Assembly (NCBI GenBank): GCA_003511885.1
Contig: DOIX01000304.1
Location: 1 to 21,503 of the forward strand
From: Cyanobacteria bacterium UBA11153
GTDB lineage: Bacteria; Cyanobacteriota; Cyanobacteriia; Cyanobacteriales; Coleofasciculaceae
DNA length: 21,503 nucleotides
Reading direction: 5' to 3'
In this document: positions 6,666-15,236 of the stretch, in pieces
How the letters are laid out: the number at the start of each line of letters is the position of its first letter
Position numbering within the stretch: position 1 is the first letter of the stretch
The notes under the pieces: model-generated
Seen by the model: only the letters and a program-made list of their open reading frames with translations
The model's database searches: none
What the model was told of the DNA's origin: nothing
Program-made: the position numbers and the translations under genes

Positions 6666-9600
6666 TTATCGACAAGCCGAAGATGTAAATCCAGATGAGT
6701 GAGGAGTTACTCCAGCCGGATTAGCAGTTAGAATAACTGTACCGTCAGGAGTAATGGTAAAACCTTGTGCCTCGACAATCCGTTTAGTTTTATTGGGTAA
6801 TTCTGGATTGCGATTAAGATTGTTGGCAGGTTTCCTTCCCGTATTATTTTGAGGGAAAGACTCACCTGTTGCCCATTCTACAGAAGTCGTATCCGGAGCC
6901 ACCATATCATAAGGATTAGGAGGCAAACCACCCCTGCCTGTAATGGTAAAACTACTTTCCTCCTCTTTAGGCTTGCAGACATCTCGAGCAACCAAACTGC
7001 TAGCATCAACAAAATTAGCCGATAAGGCAGTCAATCCCGCACCAGGATCCACTTCCGGAGAAAAGACTGATACTGTACCATTAAGCTGAGGATTTGTTTG
7101 GGAAATAGCAGTAATATCATTAAGAGGAGTTAACTGCGATCGCACTTTTAGTCCAAAGATACCTTCCGTAGCTGTAATGGTAATAGAGCCGCCAGCCCCA
7201 TTAAAAGAATTCGCCGTAATATCGCTATTGTTAACGCCCACCACATAGCGCGGGTCGATATCAATTATACCGCCATTGCCGGGATTGCGATCGCTACCTG
7301 CATTAGTCTCGATGATGCTGCCTTTGCGCAATACCACTAAATCCTCAACCACAAAGGTGATGCCACCCCCATCTCCGGAAGCACTACTGGCTTGAATTTT
7401 ACTTCCCTTTAAGTCTACCAAACGGGCACTAACTCCGATATCACCTGCATTGCCCAGGCTGTTTGGATTGCGGTTTTGACTGTTACTTTGGATGGTACTA
7501 TTAGCGACAGCCAATTTATCGTTAGCGGCAATAGAGATACTTCCAGCTACCCCATCATTGAGAATATCAGCACTGAGCTTAGAATCATTACTAATCAGGA
7601 TAGTTTCAGCGCTAATCTCAATCTCTCCGCTTGTCAAGCCTTCACCATTAGCACTACCAAAGCTATCAGCAGTGATATCGCTACTATCCATCGAAACTAA
7701 ATTACCAGCACCAATTCCCACAAATCCCGAATATCCTCCAGATGTAAAATCCGGACTTAAGGCATCGCTAGCGATCGTGCTATCCTTAATTTGTACTGTA
7801 TCGTTAGCATAGACATTGATTTCTCCTGCATAAGTACCAGCACCCAATGCAGTACTACTTAAAAAAGATCCAATTATAGCAATATTTTCTGAACCAATAA
7901 AAATCCCCGCATCGTCAGTTGCTGATGTTGTCTGGATACTCTCTGGTGGTGGATTAATTAAACCAAAACTATCAGTTATTACCGTTGTTTGAGATAGGGT
8001 GACAGCCTTATCAGCAATAATATCAATCAATCCACCATTTCCACCTCGACTGGTACTACTAATTAAACTATTATTTTCTATCGTTACTGAGTTGTTAGCC
8101 GAAATCCCAATAAATCCTGCCAATCCCCCATTATCCTTGGCATCGCTGACAATAGCGCTATCATTAATATTTACTGTATCATCAGCAAATAAGTTAATCG
8201 CGCCAGCATATCCCTCCCCTCCAGCACTAGCATTTAGTACTGAATTAGATAAAAGTGCGATGCTTTTACCCAGAATAAAAATTTCTCCAGGTGAAGTACT
8301 ACCTACCGAAAAAACTTCATCGATACTATTAAGTAGCGTCGGTACACCATTAGATTGAGTAGTAATGTTGCTATTACCACTGATAGTGATGGAATTAGTC
8401 GGAGATAGAATTGCTATATATCCAGCATTCCCCGCCACTCCTGGGCTAAAGGCATCGCTACTCAGGAAACTCTCAACAATGTTAACTCCCCCATTCCCTA
8501 AAATATAGATATCACCAGCATTTCCATTTCCACCTGCAACATCGCTAAATAGTCGAGATTTTTCGATGAAAACTGCACCAACTACTCCAATCAATATATC
8601 GCCAGCATTACCTGCACCAAAAAGTCCAACATCTAACTGAGAATTAGTTAAAGACAGCGCACCTGCCCCAATATTAATATTTCCACCATCCCCCGCCGCA
8701 CCGAGATTGACTTTATTATGAATTTCACTAGCGTCTATGGCAACTGTAGCCGAAGCATTTAGATTAATATCACCAGATTCTCCATTAGAAATCCCTAAGT
8801 TTTCAGCAACACCAGTGGTAAGTAAGCTGCCTCCACTTACATTAATATTCTGCCCATAAATACTAATACTGCCACCATCACCTGTAATTGCATTCAGGGC
8901 ATTAATTACTGCACGATTACTCAAAAATACATCAGCACGAGGTATACCATCTGGCACATTTAAGCTCAAATCTTGATTAAGTCCAATTTCGCCACCACTT
9001 CCTACACCTGCCACCTCAACTCTACCCCCAGGCGATTGCAAAATTCCCCCATTAATTTGGACATTACCACCAACTAAGGCGAGAGTTTGATCTAGATTTA
9101 CTTCTAAGATAGAGGGTAAATTAACAAAACTTTGGCTAACCTCAACTTGAGAATTACCTATACCTTCTACAATAATCGAACCTGGTGTTTGCCCAAATTG
9201 CAATCCCACAGGTACATTCATAGTTAACAGCGGTGGTGCGGGATTGGTGGCACTAAACTGATTCCCATCATCAAACTTTAAGCTATTTGCTGTACTTCCC
9301 ACAAAAGATCCCACATTTTGCAGTTGGGCATTAGGACCAAAAACAATTCCACTGGGATTAATCAGAAATAGGTTAGCACCATTGCCATTGATTATGCCAT
9401 TAATCTTAGAAAGAGAGCCACCTGTCACCCGTGAAATAATATTCGTTACGCCGGGATTGAAAAAATCCGCCGCCTTCACATTAATCCCATCCACAGAAAA
9501 CTGCACAAAACTATGGAATAAATTTTCCCCAAACTGCGTACCTCCTGTAATTTGAGCATTTCCTCCCAAAGTATTGACAATTGAATTAGCGGGCAAAGTA

Positions 9601-9722
9601 GTATCAGGTACAATTTGAGCTTGGAGATTCGCAGCAGTCGCTAACCAACCAGCAACCGAGAGGCAAGATACCTTTCCGACAATACCGCTATAGAATTGGA
9701 TATATTGATGAACTCGGTGCAT
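6666..9722 (-). CDS. Two-partner-secretion exoprotein (filamentous haemagglutinin N-terminal domain)
   Basis: This 1018-residue protein has a signal peptide ending near residue 36 (AAANLQAQ) and a TPS secretion domain at about 37-180. That domain carries the hallmark NPSGIVFGPNAQL (122-134); the N-terminal region includes IVNTLGGNAQITGGTQFGE. The rest is a long run of Gly/Asn/Ser-rich beta-strand repeats with many GNAGDI and GEIEIS-like turns, as expected of a right-handed beta-helix adhesin. The C-terminal segment SSFTITGRGGLPPNP is typical of cyanobacterial members. It would be exported by Sec and crossed through an outer-membrane TpsB pore; no TpsB gene is in the window. The CHAT protease gene lies downstream on the same strand. 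The ATG at 9722 gives the complete signal peptide. Confidence 0.88.
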   Translation of the reverse strand: MHRVHQYIQFYSGIVGKVSCLSVAGWLATAANLQAQIVPDTTLPANSIVNTLGGNAQITGGTQFGENLFHSFVQFSVDGINVKAADFFNPGVTNIISRVTGGSLSKINGIINGNGANLFLINPSGIVFGPNAQLQNVGSFVGSTANSLKFDDGNQFSATNPAPPLLTMNVPVGLQFGQTPGSIIVEGIGNSQVEVSQSFVNLPSILEVNLDQTLALVGGNVQINGGILQSPGGRVEVAGVGSGGEIGLNQDLSLNVPDGIPRADVFLSNRAVINALNAITGDGGSISIYGQNINVSGGSLLTTGVAENLGISNGESGDINLNASATVAIDASEIHNKVNLGAAGDGGNINIGAGALSLTNSQLDVGLFGAGNAGDILIGVVGAVFIEKSRLFSDVAGGNGNAGDIYILGNGGVNIVESFLSSDAFSPGVAGNAGYIAILSPTNSITISGNSNITTQSNGVPTLLNSIDEVFSVGSTSPGEIFILGKSIALLSNSVLNASAGGEGYAGAINLFADDTVNINDSAIVSDAKDNGGLAGFIGISANNSVTIENNSLISSTSRGGNGGLIDIIADKAVTLSQTTVITDSFGLINPPPESIQTTSATDDAGIFIGSENIAIIGSFLSSTALGAGTYAGEINVYANDTVQIKDSTIASDALSPDFTSGGYSGFVGIGAGNLVSMDSSDITADSFGSANGEGLTSGEIEISAETILISNDSKLSADILNDGVAGSISIAANDKLAVANSTIQSNSQNRNPNSLGNAGDIGVSARLVDLKGSKIQASSASGDGGGITFVVEDLVVLRKGSIIETNAGSDRNPGNGGIIDIDPRYVVGVNNSDITANSFNGAGGSITITATEGIFGLKVRSQLTPLNDITAISQTNPQLNGTVSVFSPEVDPGAGLTALSANFVDASSLVARDVCKPKEEESSFTITGRGGLPPNPYDMVAPDTTSVEWATGESFPQNNTGRKPANNLNRNPELPNKTKRIVEAQGFTITPDGTVILTANPAGVTPHSSGFTSSACR

Positions 9723-9811
9723 AATTTTTAGATGGGGGAATAGTGAGTAGAGATTAGGGAATAGGGAATAGGAAATGGTGAAGTAGAGTTAAAACCAATT
9801 AACAAACAATA

Positions 9812-9914
9812 ATACCAATTTTCTCAATCCCTACTACAGTTGCGAGTCTGGCTCCCCCCTTAGTAAGGGGGGTTGGGGGGGTGAATATGTAGTGCTATTT
9901 TATGAAATTGGTAC
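9812..9914 (-). mobile_element. MITE-like ATACCAATT element, copy 2 (inverted)
   Basis: About 103 bp run from ATACCAATT (9812-9820) to AATTGGTA (9906-9913). Over the full length it matches the reverse complement of the element at 14734-14839, including the C/G-rich core (GGCTCCCCCCTTAGTAAGG, then GGGTTGGGGGGGT) and ATGTAGTGCTATTTTATG. It lies between the exoprotein and channel genes and has no coding capacity. Confidence 0.7.
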
Positions 9915-9933
9915 AACTAACAACCCAAAAACT

Positions 9934-9975
9934 ACAACCAATAACTCACAACCAATAAATCACAACCAATAACTA
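9934..9975. repeat. 14-bp tandem repeat, three units
   Basis: ACAACCAATAACTC, ACAACCAATAAATC and ACAACCAATAACTA stand head to tail. The last unit supplies the stop codon of the channel gene (complement of CTA, 9973-9975). Confidence 0.8.
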
Positions 9976-11454
9976 ACGAGCCAGACTAAATAGATTTTGG
10001 AGACGTTTTCTTACCCAATCTACAGGATTTTGGTCGTCTTCCGTATCATCCACTAATCCCAATGCACGTAATTGTTTTTGTCTTTGGGATAATTCTTCCT
10101 GATTTCTCGATAACTCTTGAATAATTTGTTCCGACAACTCTGGTTGCTCCTTTAATATTTTTTGGAAACCATTTTTGTTGATGGCAAAGAGGGTGGTATT
10201 TTCTAGGGCCCTGACTGATGCTGTACGGGGAATACCCAACATCAAGGATAATTCGCCCAAAAATTGACCTGCTGTTAGGTTAGTGAGATGTTTATTAATT
10301 TTTTCCACAAACACCTCAACTGAACCAGACAGTATAATATAAAAAGCATCTCCTGGATCGTTTTCCCGGAATAACATTTGAGATGGTTGCAGCTTTTGGC
10401 GATATCCAGCTTCAATTAATTGTCGTAACTCTAAATCGCTAAAATTCTCAAAGTATTTAACTTTGTGGAGGGCATCTCTGAGAGAAAGTTGATCCGAAAC
10501 TGGCAGAGTAACTGGTGCTAATGTTTCTTCCACAGGATAGATGAGCGCTCGCCAATCTTCATCTGCCAAAGATTTTAGCCCATTTTCTTGGAATATTGGC
10601 CCCAATACTTCTGGATTCCGCAGCCACAAGTCTGTGGGGTTAGCCGGGAATGCGATTCCTTGTTGTCGGAAATTATATTCGATCGCAAAATTCAAGGAAC
10701 TTTTAATGTATTCTTGTTCTTTGGGGCGGTTAATCCACACCAAAAGCTTAAATTTAAAACAATTATCACCAAACTCAGAAAAGAGTACTTTAGGATTTGG
10801 TTCATGTAACACCGCAGGTTCGGAATAAGCCGTATTCAATAGAGTTTCTGTAACTAATAATGGATCGCTATTATCAGCTACTTCCACAGGGATTCTTAAA
10901 CACAAGATTGAATTATCATAACTCCAGTTGACGATTTTACTACTAATCATGTTACTATTCGGGACAATTACCGAAGAGTCATCATTAGTCTTGATAATTG
11001 TGGAACGAATTGACACTTCTTTAACAGTGCCGCTTAATCCTTCTAATTCAACATAATCCCCTACTTTAACTGGCCTATCTAACAATAAAGTTAAACCACT
11101 AACAAAGTTAGTCGTTAAATCCTGGATACCGAAGCCAATACCTACCCCTAAACCACCAGCAACTACAGCTAAAGAGGTAAGATTAAATCCAATTCCTTGC
11201 AGAACAATAATAATCCCTATTATAATCGAAAAATACCGAACAATTACTGCTATTGCTTCTCGGTTTCCTTCATCAACCCCCAGTTTAGTTAAGACTCTTT
11301 GTTTAAGTAAATTGCTGAGGATGCGCGCAATAAAAATAACTAAAAACAGGGAGAAAATCAGTTCAATAATTGAACTGATTGATATGGGAGTACCTCCCAA
11401 AGAAAATAATGTTGCCGTAAAGATTTTTTGGACAAATTCTAGAATAAAATTCAT
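9973..11454 (-). CDS. MscS-family channel with C-terminal cyclic-nucleotide-binding domain (bCNG type)
   Basis: This 493-residue membrane protein has transmembrane segments at about 27-47 and 67-90 and the Gly/Ala-rich pore helix AVVAGGLGVGIGFGIQDL (96-113) of MscS. The beta domain follows (DRPVKVGDYVELEGLSGTV, 126-144). A cyclic-nucleotide-binding domain spans about 334-450. Its phosphate-binding cassette is G396-QFLGE401-LSLMLGIPR410-TASV, with the key Glu and Arg both present, so ligand binding is plausible. This is the architecture of bacterial cyclic-nucleotide-gated channels, which respond to cAMP or cGMP and respond weakly or not at all to tension. The C-terminus is polar with possible coiled coil (450-465). 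It lies 3' of the MBL hydrolase and cyclase genes on the same strand, which points to gating by the product of that cyclase. Confidence 0.88.
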   Translation of the reverse strand: MNFILEFVQKIFTATLFSLGGTPISISSIIELIFSLFLVIFIARILSNLLKQRVLTKLGVDEGNREAIAVIVRYFSIIIGIIIVLQGIGFNLTSLAVVAGGLGVGIGFGIQDLTTNFVSGLTLLLDRPVKVGDYVELEGLSGTVKEVSIRSTIIKTNDDSSVIVPNSNMISSKIVNWSYDNSILCLRIPVEVADNSDPLLVTETLLNTAYSEPAVLHEPNPKVLFSEFGDNCFKFKLLVWINRPKEQEYIKSSLNFAIEYNFRQQGIAFPANPTDLWLRNPEVLGPIFQENGLKSLADEDWRALIYPVEETLAPVTLPVSDQLSLRDALHKVKYFENFSDLELRQLIEAGYRQKLQPSQMLFRENDPGDAFYIILSGSVEVFVEKINKHLTNLTAGQFLGELSLMLGIPRTASVRALENTTLFAINKNGFQKILKEQPELSEQIIQELSRNQEELSQRQKQLRALGLVDDTEDDQNPVDWVRKRLQNLFSLAR

Positions 11455-11598
11455 TGGTAATTACCAAATACTTCCACTATTAAATTAAATTCGCCGGATG
11501 AAGGATGAAATACTAAATTTAGCACCTTACTACTGAAATCGACTGGATCTTACCTTAATCTCACTCTCCTGAATTCTCCAACCTTCACCCTTGATACT

Positions 11599-12396
11599 TT
11601 ATCCTTTAATCTGAGCTAAGGCAGCCACATCTGAAGCTACAAAAGTTTGGCCTCGTTTGACGAATCCTTGAAATCCATCTGCCTGACAATCTGGCAAAGC
11701 ACCTGGCTGATAATGGTACAACCACATTTTCTGACGAATCCCTGTGGGTAGTTTCAGTAATTCGCTGTAGTGGGCGTGAATTTGGCTGGGGAATTTAGCT
11801 GTCTCGCAATCTTGGAAAATGATATCCGCCTCTTCGTAATATTTCTCAAACACATCCATACACAACTTGGTGTCTGTTGTAATCAAGACTTTAAACCCAT
11901 CGAGGACAAAAAATAAGCCATAACTGGGAAAAATAAAATATCCATTCATCACATGGATAGTACGGATGGGTGTAAATTCAATTTCCTCCCATTCAAAAGT
12001 AGCATTTCTGGAGATGGGGCGTACATCAAAGAAAGTATCTAAGTCAGCGATATCCCCTTCAATGGAGCGCATCCCTCCCGATAAGGAACGACTCCATAAG
12101 TCTCCTACAAGTTCCTGACTTAAATATAGTCTAGGTTTGCTGCATCTGGGGTCAAATTTAGTACTAAACCCAAGATATTCTAATCCGCCAATATGATCCG
12201 CGTGTAGGTGACTAATGAAAACATCTGTGACATCAAGATGGGAGAATCCTGCGGCGTGGAGGGAAAATCGAATATCGGAGCCGCAGTCAATCAGGAGTTT
12301 ATTGCCGCGATCGCTAATTACCATCATGTTAGACTGAAAGTTATCTGCTCCTACGGTAAAGGCAGATCCCGATCCTAAAAACATTAGCTTAGTCAT
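11599..12396 (-). CDS. MBL-fold metallo-hydrolase, possible phosphodiesterase
   Basis: This 265-residue cytosolic protein has the metal-binding signature H63-L-H65-A-D67-H68 (in FISHLHADHIGG). Further likely ligands are H148 (IRTIHVMNG), D175 (LITTDTK) and H229 (WLYHYQPG), so a dinuclear zinc site looks complete. The start MTKLMFLGSGSAFTVG resembles the RNase Z/phosphodiesterase side of the superfamily. The exact substrate cannot be read from sequence. Its place between a nucleotide cyclase gene (69 bp upstream) and a cNMP-binding channel gene (144 bp downstream), all on the same strand, makes a cyclic-nucleotide phosphodiesterase worth considering. tRNA processing or other hydrolase activity remains equally possible on sequence alone. 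Confidence 0.85.
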   Translation of the reverse strand: MTKLMFLGSGSAFTVGADNFQSNMMVISDRGNKLLIDCGSDIRFSLHAAGFSHLDVTDVFISHLHADHIGGLEYLGFSTKFDPRCSKPRLYLSQELVGDLWSRSLSGGMRSIEGDIADLDTFFDVRPISRNATFEWEEIEFTPIRTIHVMNGYFIFPSYGLFFVLDGFKVLITTDTKLCMDVFEKYYEEADIIFQDCETAKFPSQIHAHYSELLKLPTGIRQKMWLYHYQPGALPDCQADGFQGFVKRGQTFVASDVAALAQIKG

Positions 12397-12465
12397 ATAT
12401 TTAGCTCCAAATAGGGAATGAGAAATGGAGAATGGGGAATAAATAATAATGCCTATTGCCTCTAT

Positions 12466-14730
12466 TTAATTCCCAGATTTACAGGATTGATAAAGTTTAG
12501 TTAGCATCATTTCTAAGTCTGGTGGCATGGCTGTAAATTGAATGTAAAAAGTACCATTGTCTGTGGGGTTTTCCAAGACTTTGGCGTAGATATCATCGCT
12601 AACTTGTGAGGGAGGATTCCCCGTTAACAACTGCAACCTGATATTAGTTAAGGGTGGGACTGGATTTGGCGATGGCACTTCATCCCCGCTACGCAATCGC
12701 ACTTTAGCACCTTTGCCGGAAAGTTCCACGAAACTGCCCTGATTGATGATATCGCTAATATTCTTACCTTCCATGACTGCGTATTGAATGGCAATTTCCT
12801 CCCTTAAAGGCAAAAATACCTGTTCTTCTTTGGTAAGAAAGAGGTTGTAAGGTGCGCCAATTCCACCTATATCATAAATGGTAATCGGTTCTTTAATCCC
12901 CTTGGCTTGTACGTGTTTTTCTCCGTCAATTTGCACGCCTTCGCCTGCATCGTTTAAAGTAGACTGAGAAATGAGAATTTGACCTTCAGTAGTAAAGGAT
13001 TCAATCCGATAGGTAAGATTAACTTGGCTACCAACTATACCATATTTAGTACGCTTTGCCGAGCCAATATTCCCCACTACTACTTCTCCGGTGTTAATAC
13101 CAATCCCCATTTTCAGTGGGGGCAAGCCTAACTTATTCATCTCCTCATTAACGGGAGTCATCGCCAATTGCATGGCTACGGCACAAGCAATTGCCCGTCT
13201 CGCGTCATCTTCTCTAGCGGTTGGCGCGCCAAATAAAACGAGAATCCCATCCCCCATAAACTCATCAATAGTTCCCTGATGTGCGGTAATGACATCTGCC
13301 ATGTATCCTAAATACAGATTCAGAATTTTTACCACTTCTTCCGGAGGTAATCTTTCAGAGGTAGCGGTAAATCCGCGTAAATCGGAAGTGAGGATGGTAA
13401 TTTTCCGTCTTTCACCACCGAGTTTGGCACCATCGGGATTTTCGAGGAGGTTGGCAACCACTTCATCAGTAAGATACCGTCCAAAAGTTTCCCTAACTTT
13501 ATCGGCATTCCGGGCAATGTAAGCGGTAATGGCAATAGCTGCCCCCGACATCGCTAGGAGAGGAGGGATAACAGGTATCCACCATCCAATTAATAATGCC
13601 CCGTAAGTACCGCCAACTAAACAACCACCTGCAAGGATAAAGCCGAATATCCGATTGAGCGAAAACTTGCGAATGCCCTTTTTGTATCTACCCTGCCAAC
13701 TCAGCAAAGCGCCCACAGTAGACCATAGCAAAATCCATAAGCTCTCTACAGGTTCCGACCAACTTTTAATTAGGGTGCGATTGTCAATAGCTGCGCTGAT
13801 AATCTGACTGACAATATTAGCATGAACTTCTACCCCAGCCATCCTCTCCGGTAGTGCAAACAAACTGCTACTATAAGGAGTAAAGAAGAAATCCTGAGAT
13901 GTTTCGCCAACTGCCCCAATCAAAATTACGCGATCGCGTGCCCAGTCTTTTGGTACTTTATCTTTGAGAATATCTGATAGGGAAACTGTTTCAAAGTGTT
14001 CTCGCCCACCTCGGTAGTTTAACAGGATTTGATAACCCTTCGCATCAGTCCGAATATACCCACCATCATTACCTTTCATGGGAGTTAGGATTGTCTTGCC
14101 TAGTTTCCAGGTATTTTTCTTCCCGGGCACTTCCTCGAAGCTAATACCATCAGCATCTAGATATAACAATGCCAGATAAAAACTCAAACTTTGAATGGTT
14201 TCCCGATTGCTATTTTGGATTTGCAGCAATCCACGCCTTACTTTAGTATCCGCATCAAAAATTACATCGTTAGCGCCTACTTGTCCTTTATCTTTAAGTA
14301 CAGGTGGAGGCGCTACTGCCTCCCGCCGACTATCCCCTACCACTTTCTCAATCCCGACTAGATTCGGGGTAGATGCAAACACTTTGACTAATTCGTCATG
14401 TCCCGGTGGGATGGGTAAATCGCGATAAATATCTAAACCAATTGCCCGTGGCTGTTGAGCTTTGAGTTTTTCAATTAATCTAGCATAAACACCATCGGGA
14501 ACAATTGCACTTTTATTTTCTTTGATGTCAGCTTCATCAATCCCGACAATGGCAACCCGGTTATCGCGAGGTTGGGGCGGGCGCAGACGCAAATATTGAT
14601 CGTAAACTGATAACTCCCAAGACTGAAATATACCAACCAAGCGGAGAAGGATAACTAATCCAGCGACAGCGGGGGTAGTAACCCACACGCCTCGCCATTC
14701 CCAAAGAATCTGTTTTAGTGAGTTTGCCAT
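12466..14730 (-). CDS. CHASE2-domain class III adenylate/guanylate cyclase
   Basis: This 754-residue protein has an N-terminal membrane segment (about 18-37), an extracytoplasmic CHASE2 sensor (about 40-320) and three transmembrane helices (about 328-346, 362-382, 386-406). A class III cyclase domain follows (about 440-625). Metal ligands D450 (SDLRGFT) and D494 (EFMGDG) and catalytic N571/R575 (VNLTYR) are present. The base-recognition pair is E490, where adenylate cyclases have Lys, and G564 (KYGIVG), where they have Asp or Thr. Product specificity is therefore open; Glu is the guanylate-cyclase state. Residues about 635-750 look like a degenerate PilZ-like domain (VELSGKGAKVRL, then FYIQFTAMPPDLEMM) without the RxxxR motif. 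The ATG at 14730 is preceded by AGGA 12 bases upstream, within an inverted-repeat element. Confidence 0.88.
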   Translation of the reverse strand: MANSLKQILWEWRGVWVTTPAVAGLVILLRLVGIFQSWELSVYDQYLRLRPPQPRDNRVAIVGIDEADIKENKSAIVPDGVYARLIEKLKAQQPRAIGLDIYRDLPIPPGHDELVKVFASTPNLVGIEKVVGDSRREAVAPPPVLKDKGQVGANDVIFDADTKVRRGLLQIQNSNRETIQSLSFYLALLYLDADGISFEEVPGKKNTWKLGKTILTPMKGNDGGYIRTDAKGYQILLNYRGGREHFETVSLSDILKDKVPKDWARDRVILIGAVGETSQDFFFTPYSSSLFALPERMAGVEVHANIVSQIISAAIDNRTLIKSWSEPVESLWILLWSTVGALLSWQGRYKKGIRKFSLNRIFGFILAGGCLVGGTYGALLIGWWIPVIPPLLAMSGAAIAITAYIARNADKVRETFGRYLTDEVVANLLENPDGAKLGGERRKITILTSDLRGFTATSERLPPEEVVKILNLYLGYMADVITAHQGTIDEFMGDGILVLFGAPTAREDDARRAIACAVAMQLAMTPVNEEMNKLGLPPLKMGIGINTGEVVVGNIGSAKRTKYGIVGSQVNLTYRIESFTTEGQILISQSTLNDAGEGVQIDGEKHVQAKGIKEPITIYDIGGIGAPYNLFLTKEEQVFLPLREEIAIQYAVMEGKNISDIINQGSFVELSGKGAKVRLRSGDEVPSPNPVPPLTNIRLQLLTGNPPSQVSDDIYAKVLENPTDNGTFYIQFTAMPPDLEMMLTKLYQSCKSGN

Positions 14731-14733
14731 ATA

Positions 14734-14839
14734 ATACCAATTTCCTAAAATAGTGCTACATACTTAACCCCCCCAACCCCCCTCTTATTAAGGGGGGAGC
14801 CAGCATCGGCACTGTAGCAGGCATCTAGAGAATTGGTAT
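14734..14839 (+). mobile_element. MITE-like ATACCAATT element, copy 1
   Basis: About 106 bp run from ATACCAATT (14734-14742) to AATTGGTAT (14831-14839), with a C-rich then G-rich core (CCCCCCTCTTATTAAGG, then GGGGAGCC) that can fold into a hairpin. Copy 2 lies inverted at 9812-9914 and a half copy lies at 3555. The terminal TA dinucleotides could be target duplications. Its left end stops three bases before the cyclase start codon (minus strand), so its terminus forms part of that gene's leader. Confidence 0.7.
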
Positions 14840-15110
14840 AAGTACGATCCAATGATAACTTCACCATGAAGGCTTTTGTCCGATTCACGCTTGTCTCTTT
14901 CACCTGATGCTCTCCAGCTTTTGGTTTTTCACCATATTTTGGCGGTGAGCCATCATCAAGAAATGACGCTTTTGATGTCTAGGCTTCTTCAATAATTGTC
15001 AAGACGATTTACTATTCTGGACAGAGTTGTTTTAATCTTTGAATGAGACACTTATTGGAGATGCTTGGTGGAAATATTGACTTTTGGTTATTACCTTTCT
15101 CCCTGTTAGA
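14840..15110. other. Intergenic region, no gene recognised
   Basis: I find no supported gene between the element and the heptamer array. A minus-strand frame from 14978 downward is open for over 40 codons (reading SFLDDGSPPKYGEKPKAGEH), but it begins right after a stop, has no start codon near its beginning and runs into the repeat element. It could be a decayed coding remnant. The 5' leader and promoter of the cyclase should lie in this stretch or in the element. Confidence 0.4.
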
Positions 15111-15236
15111 ACTGTCCACTGTCCACTGTCCACTATCCACTGTCCACTGTCCACTGTCCACTGTCCACTGTCCACTGTCCACTGTCCACTGTCAATTGTC
15201 CACTGTCCACTGTCCACTGTCCACTGTCAATTGTCC
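15111..15236 (-). repeat. Eighteen-unit heptamer array (ACTGTCC)
   Basis: Eighteen contiguous 7-bp units, mostly ACTGTCC with variants ACTATCC, ACTGTCA and ATTGTCC, fill 126 bp. The complement reads as GTGGACA units, related to the GTTGACA/GTTGATA heptamers elsewhere in the window. The last base overlaps the stop codon of the AAA ATPase gene. Short frames across it only encode STVHCPL-type periodic peptides. Confidence 0.92.

Noticed and set aside
6389..6702. Two overlapping short frames between the exoprotein and CHAT genes
   Set aside because: They run across the inverted-repeat element and the GCAAAG repeats; the composition comes from repeats, not codons.
7476..8358. Plus-strand frames of 74-119 codons inside the exoprotein gene
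   Set aside because: Antisense to an uninterrupted 1018-codon beta-helix gene with a signal peptide and TPS domain.
14840..14980. Possible transposase or gene remnant on the minus strand
   Set aside because: Open for over 40 codons, but it has no start, no recognised motif, and it runs into the repeat element.
15111..15236. Possible CRISPR array
   Set aside because: Units are 7 bp and contiguous, with no spacers. The 36-bp units at 1259 likewise have no spacers and are coding.
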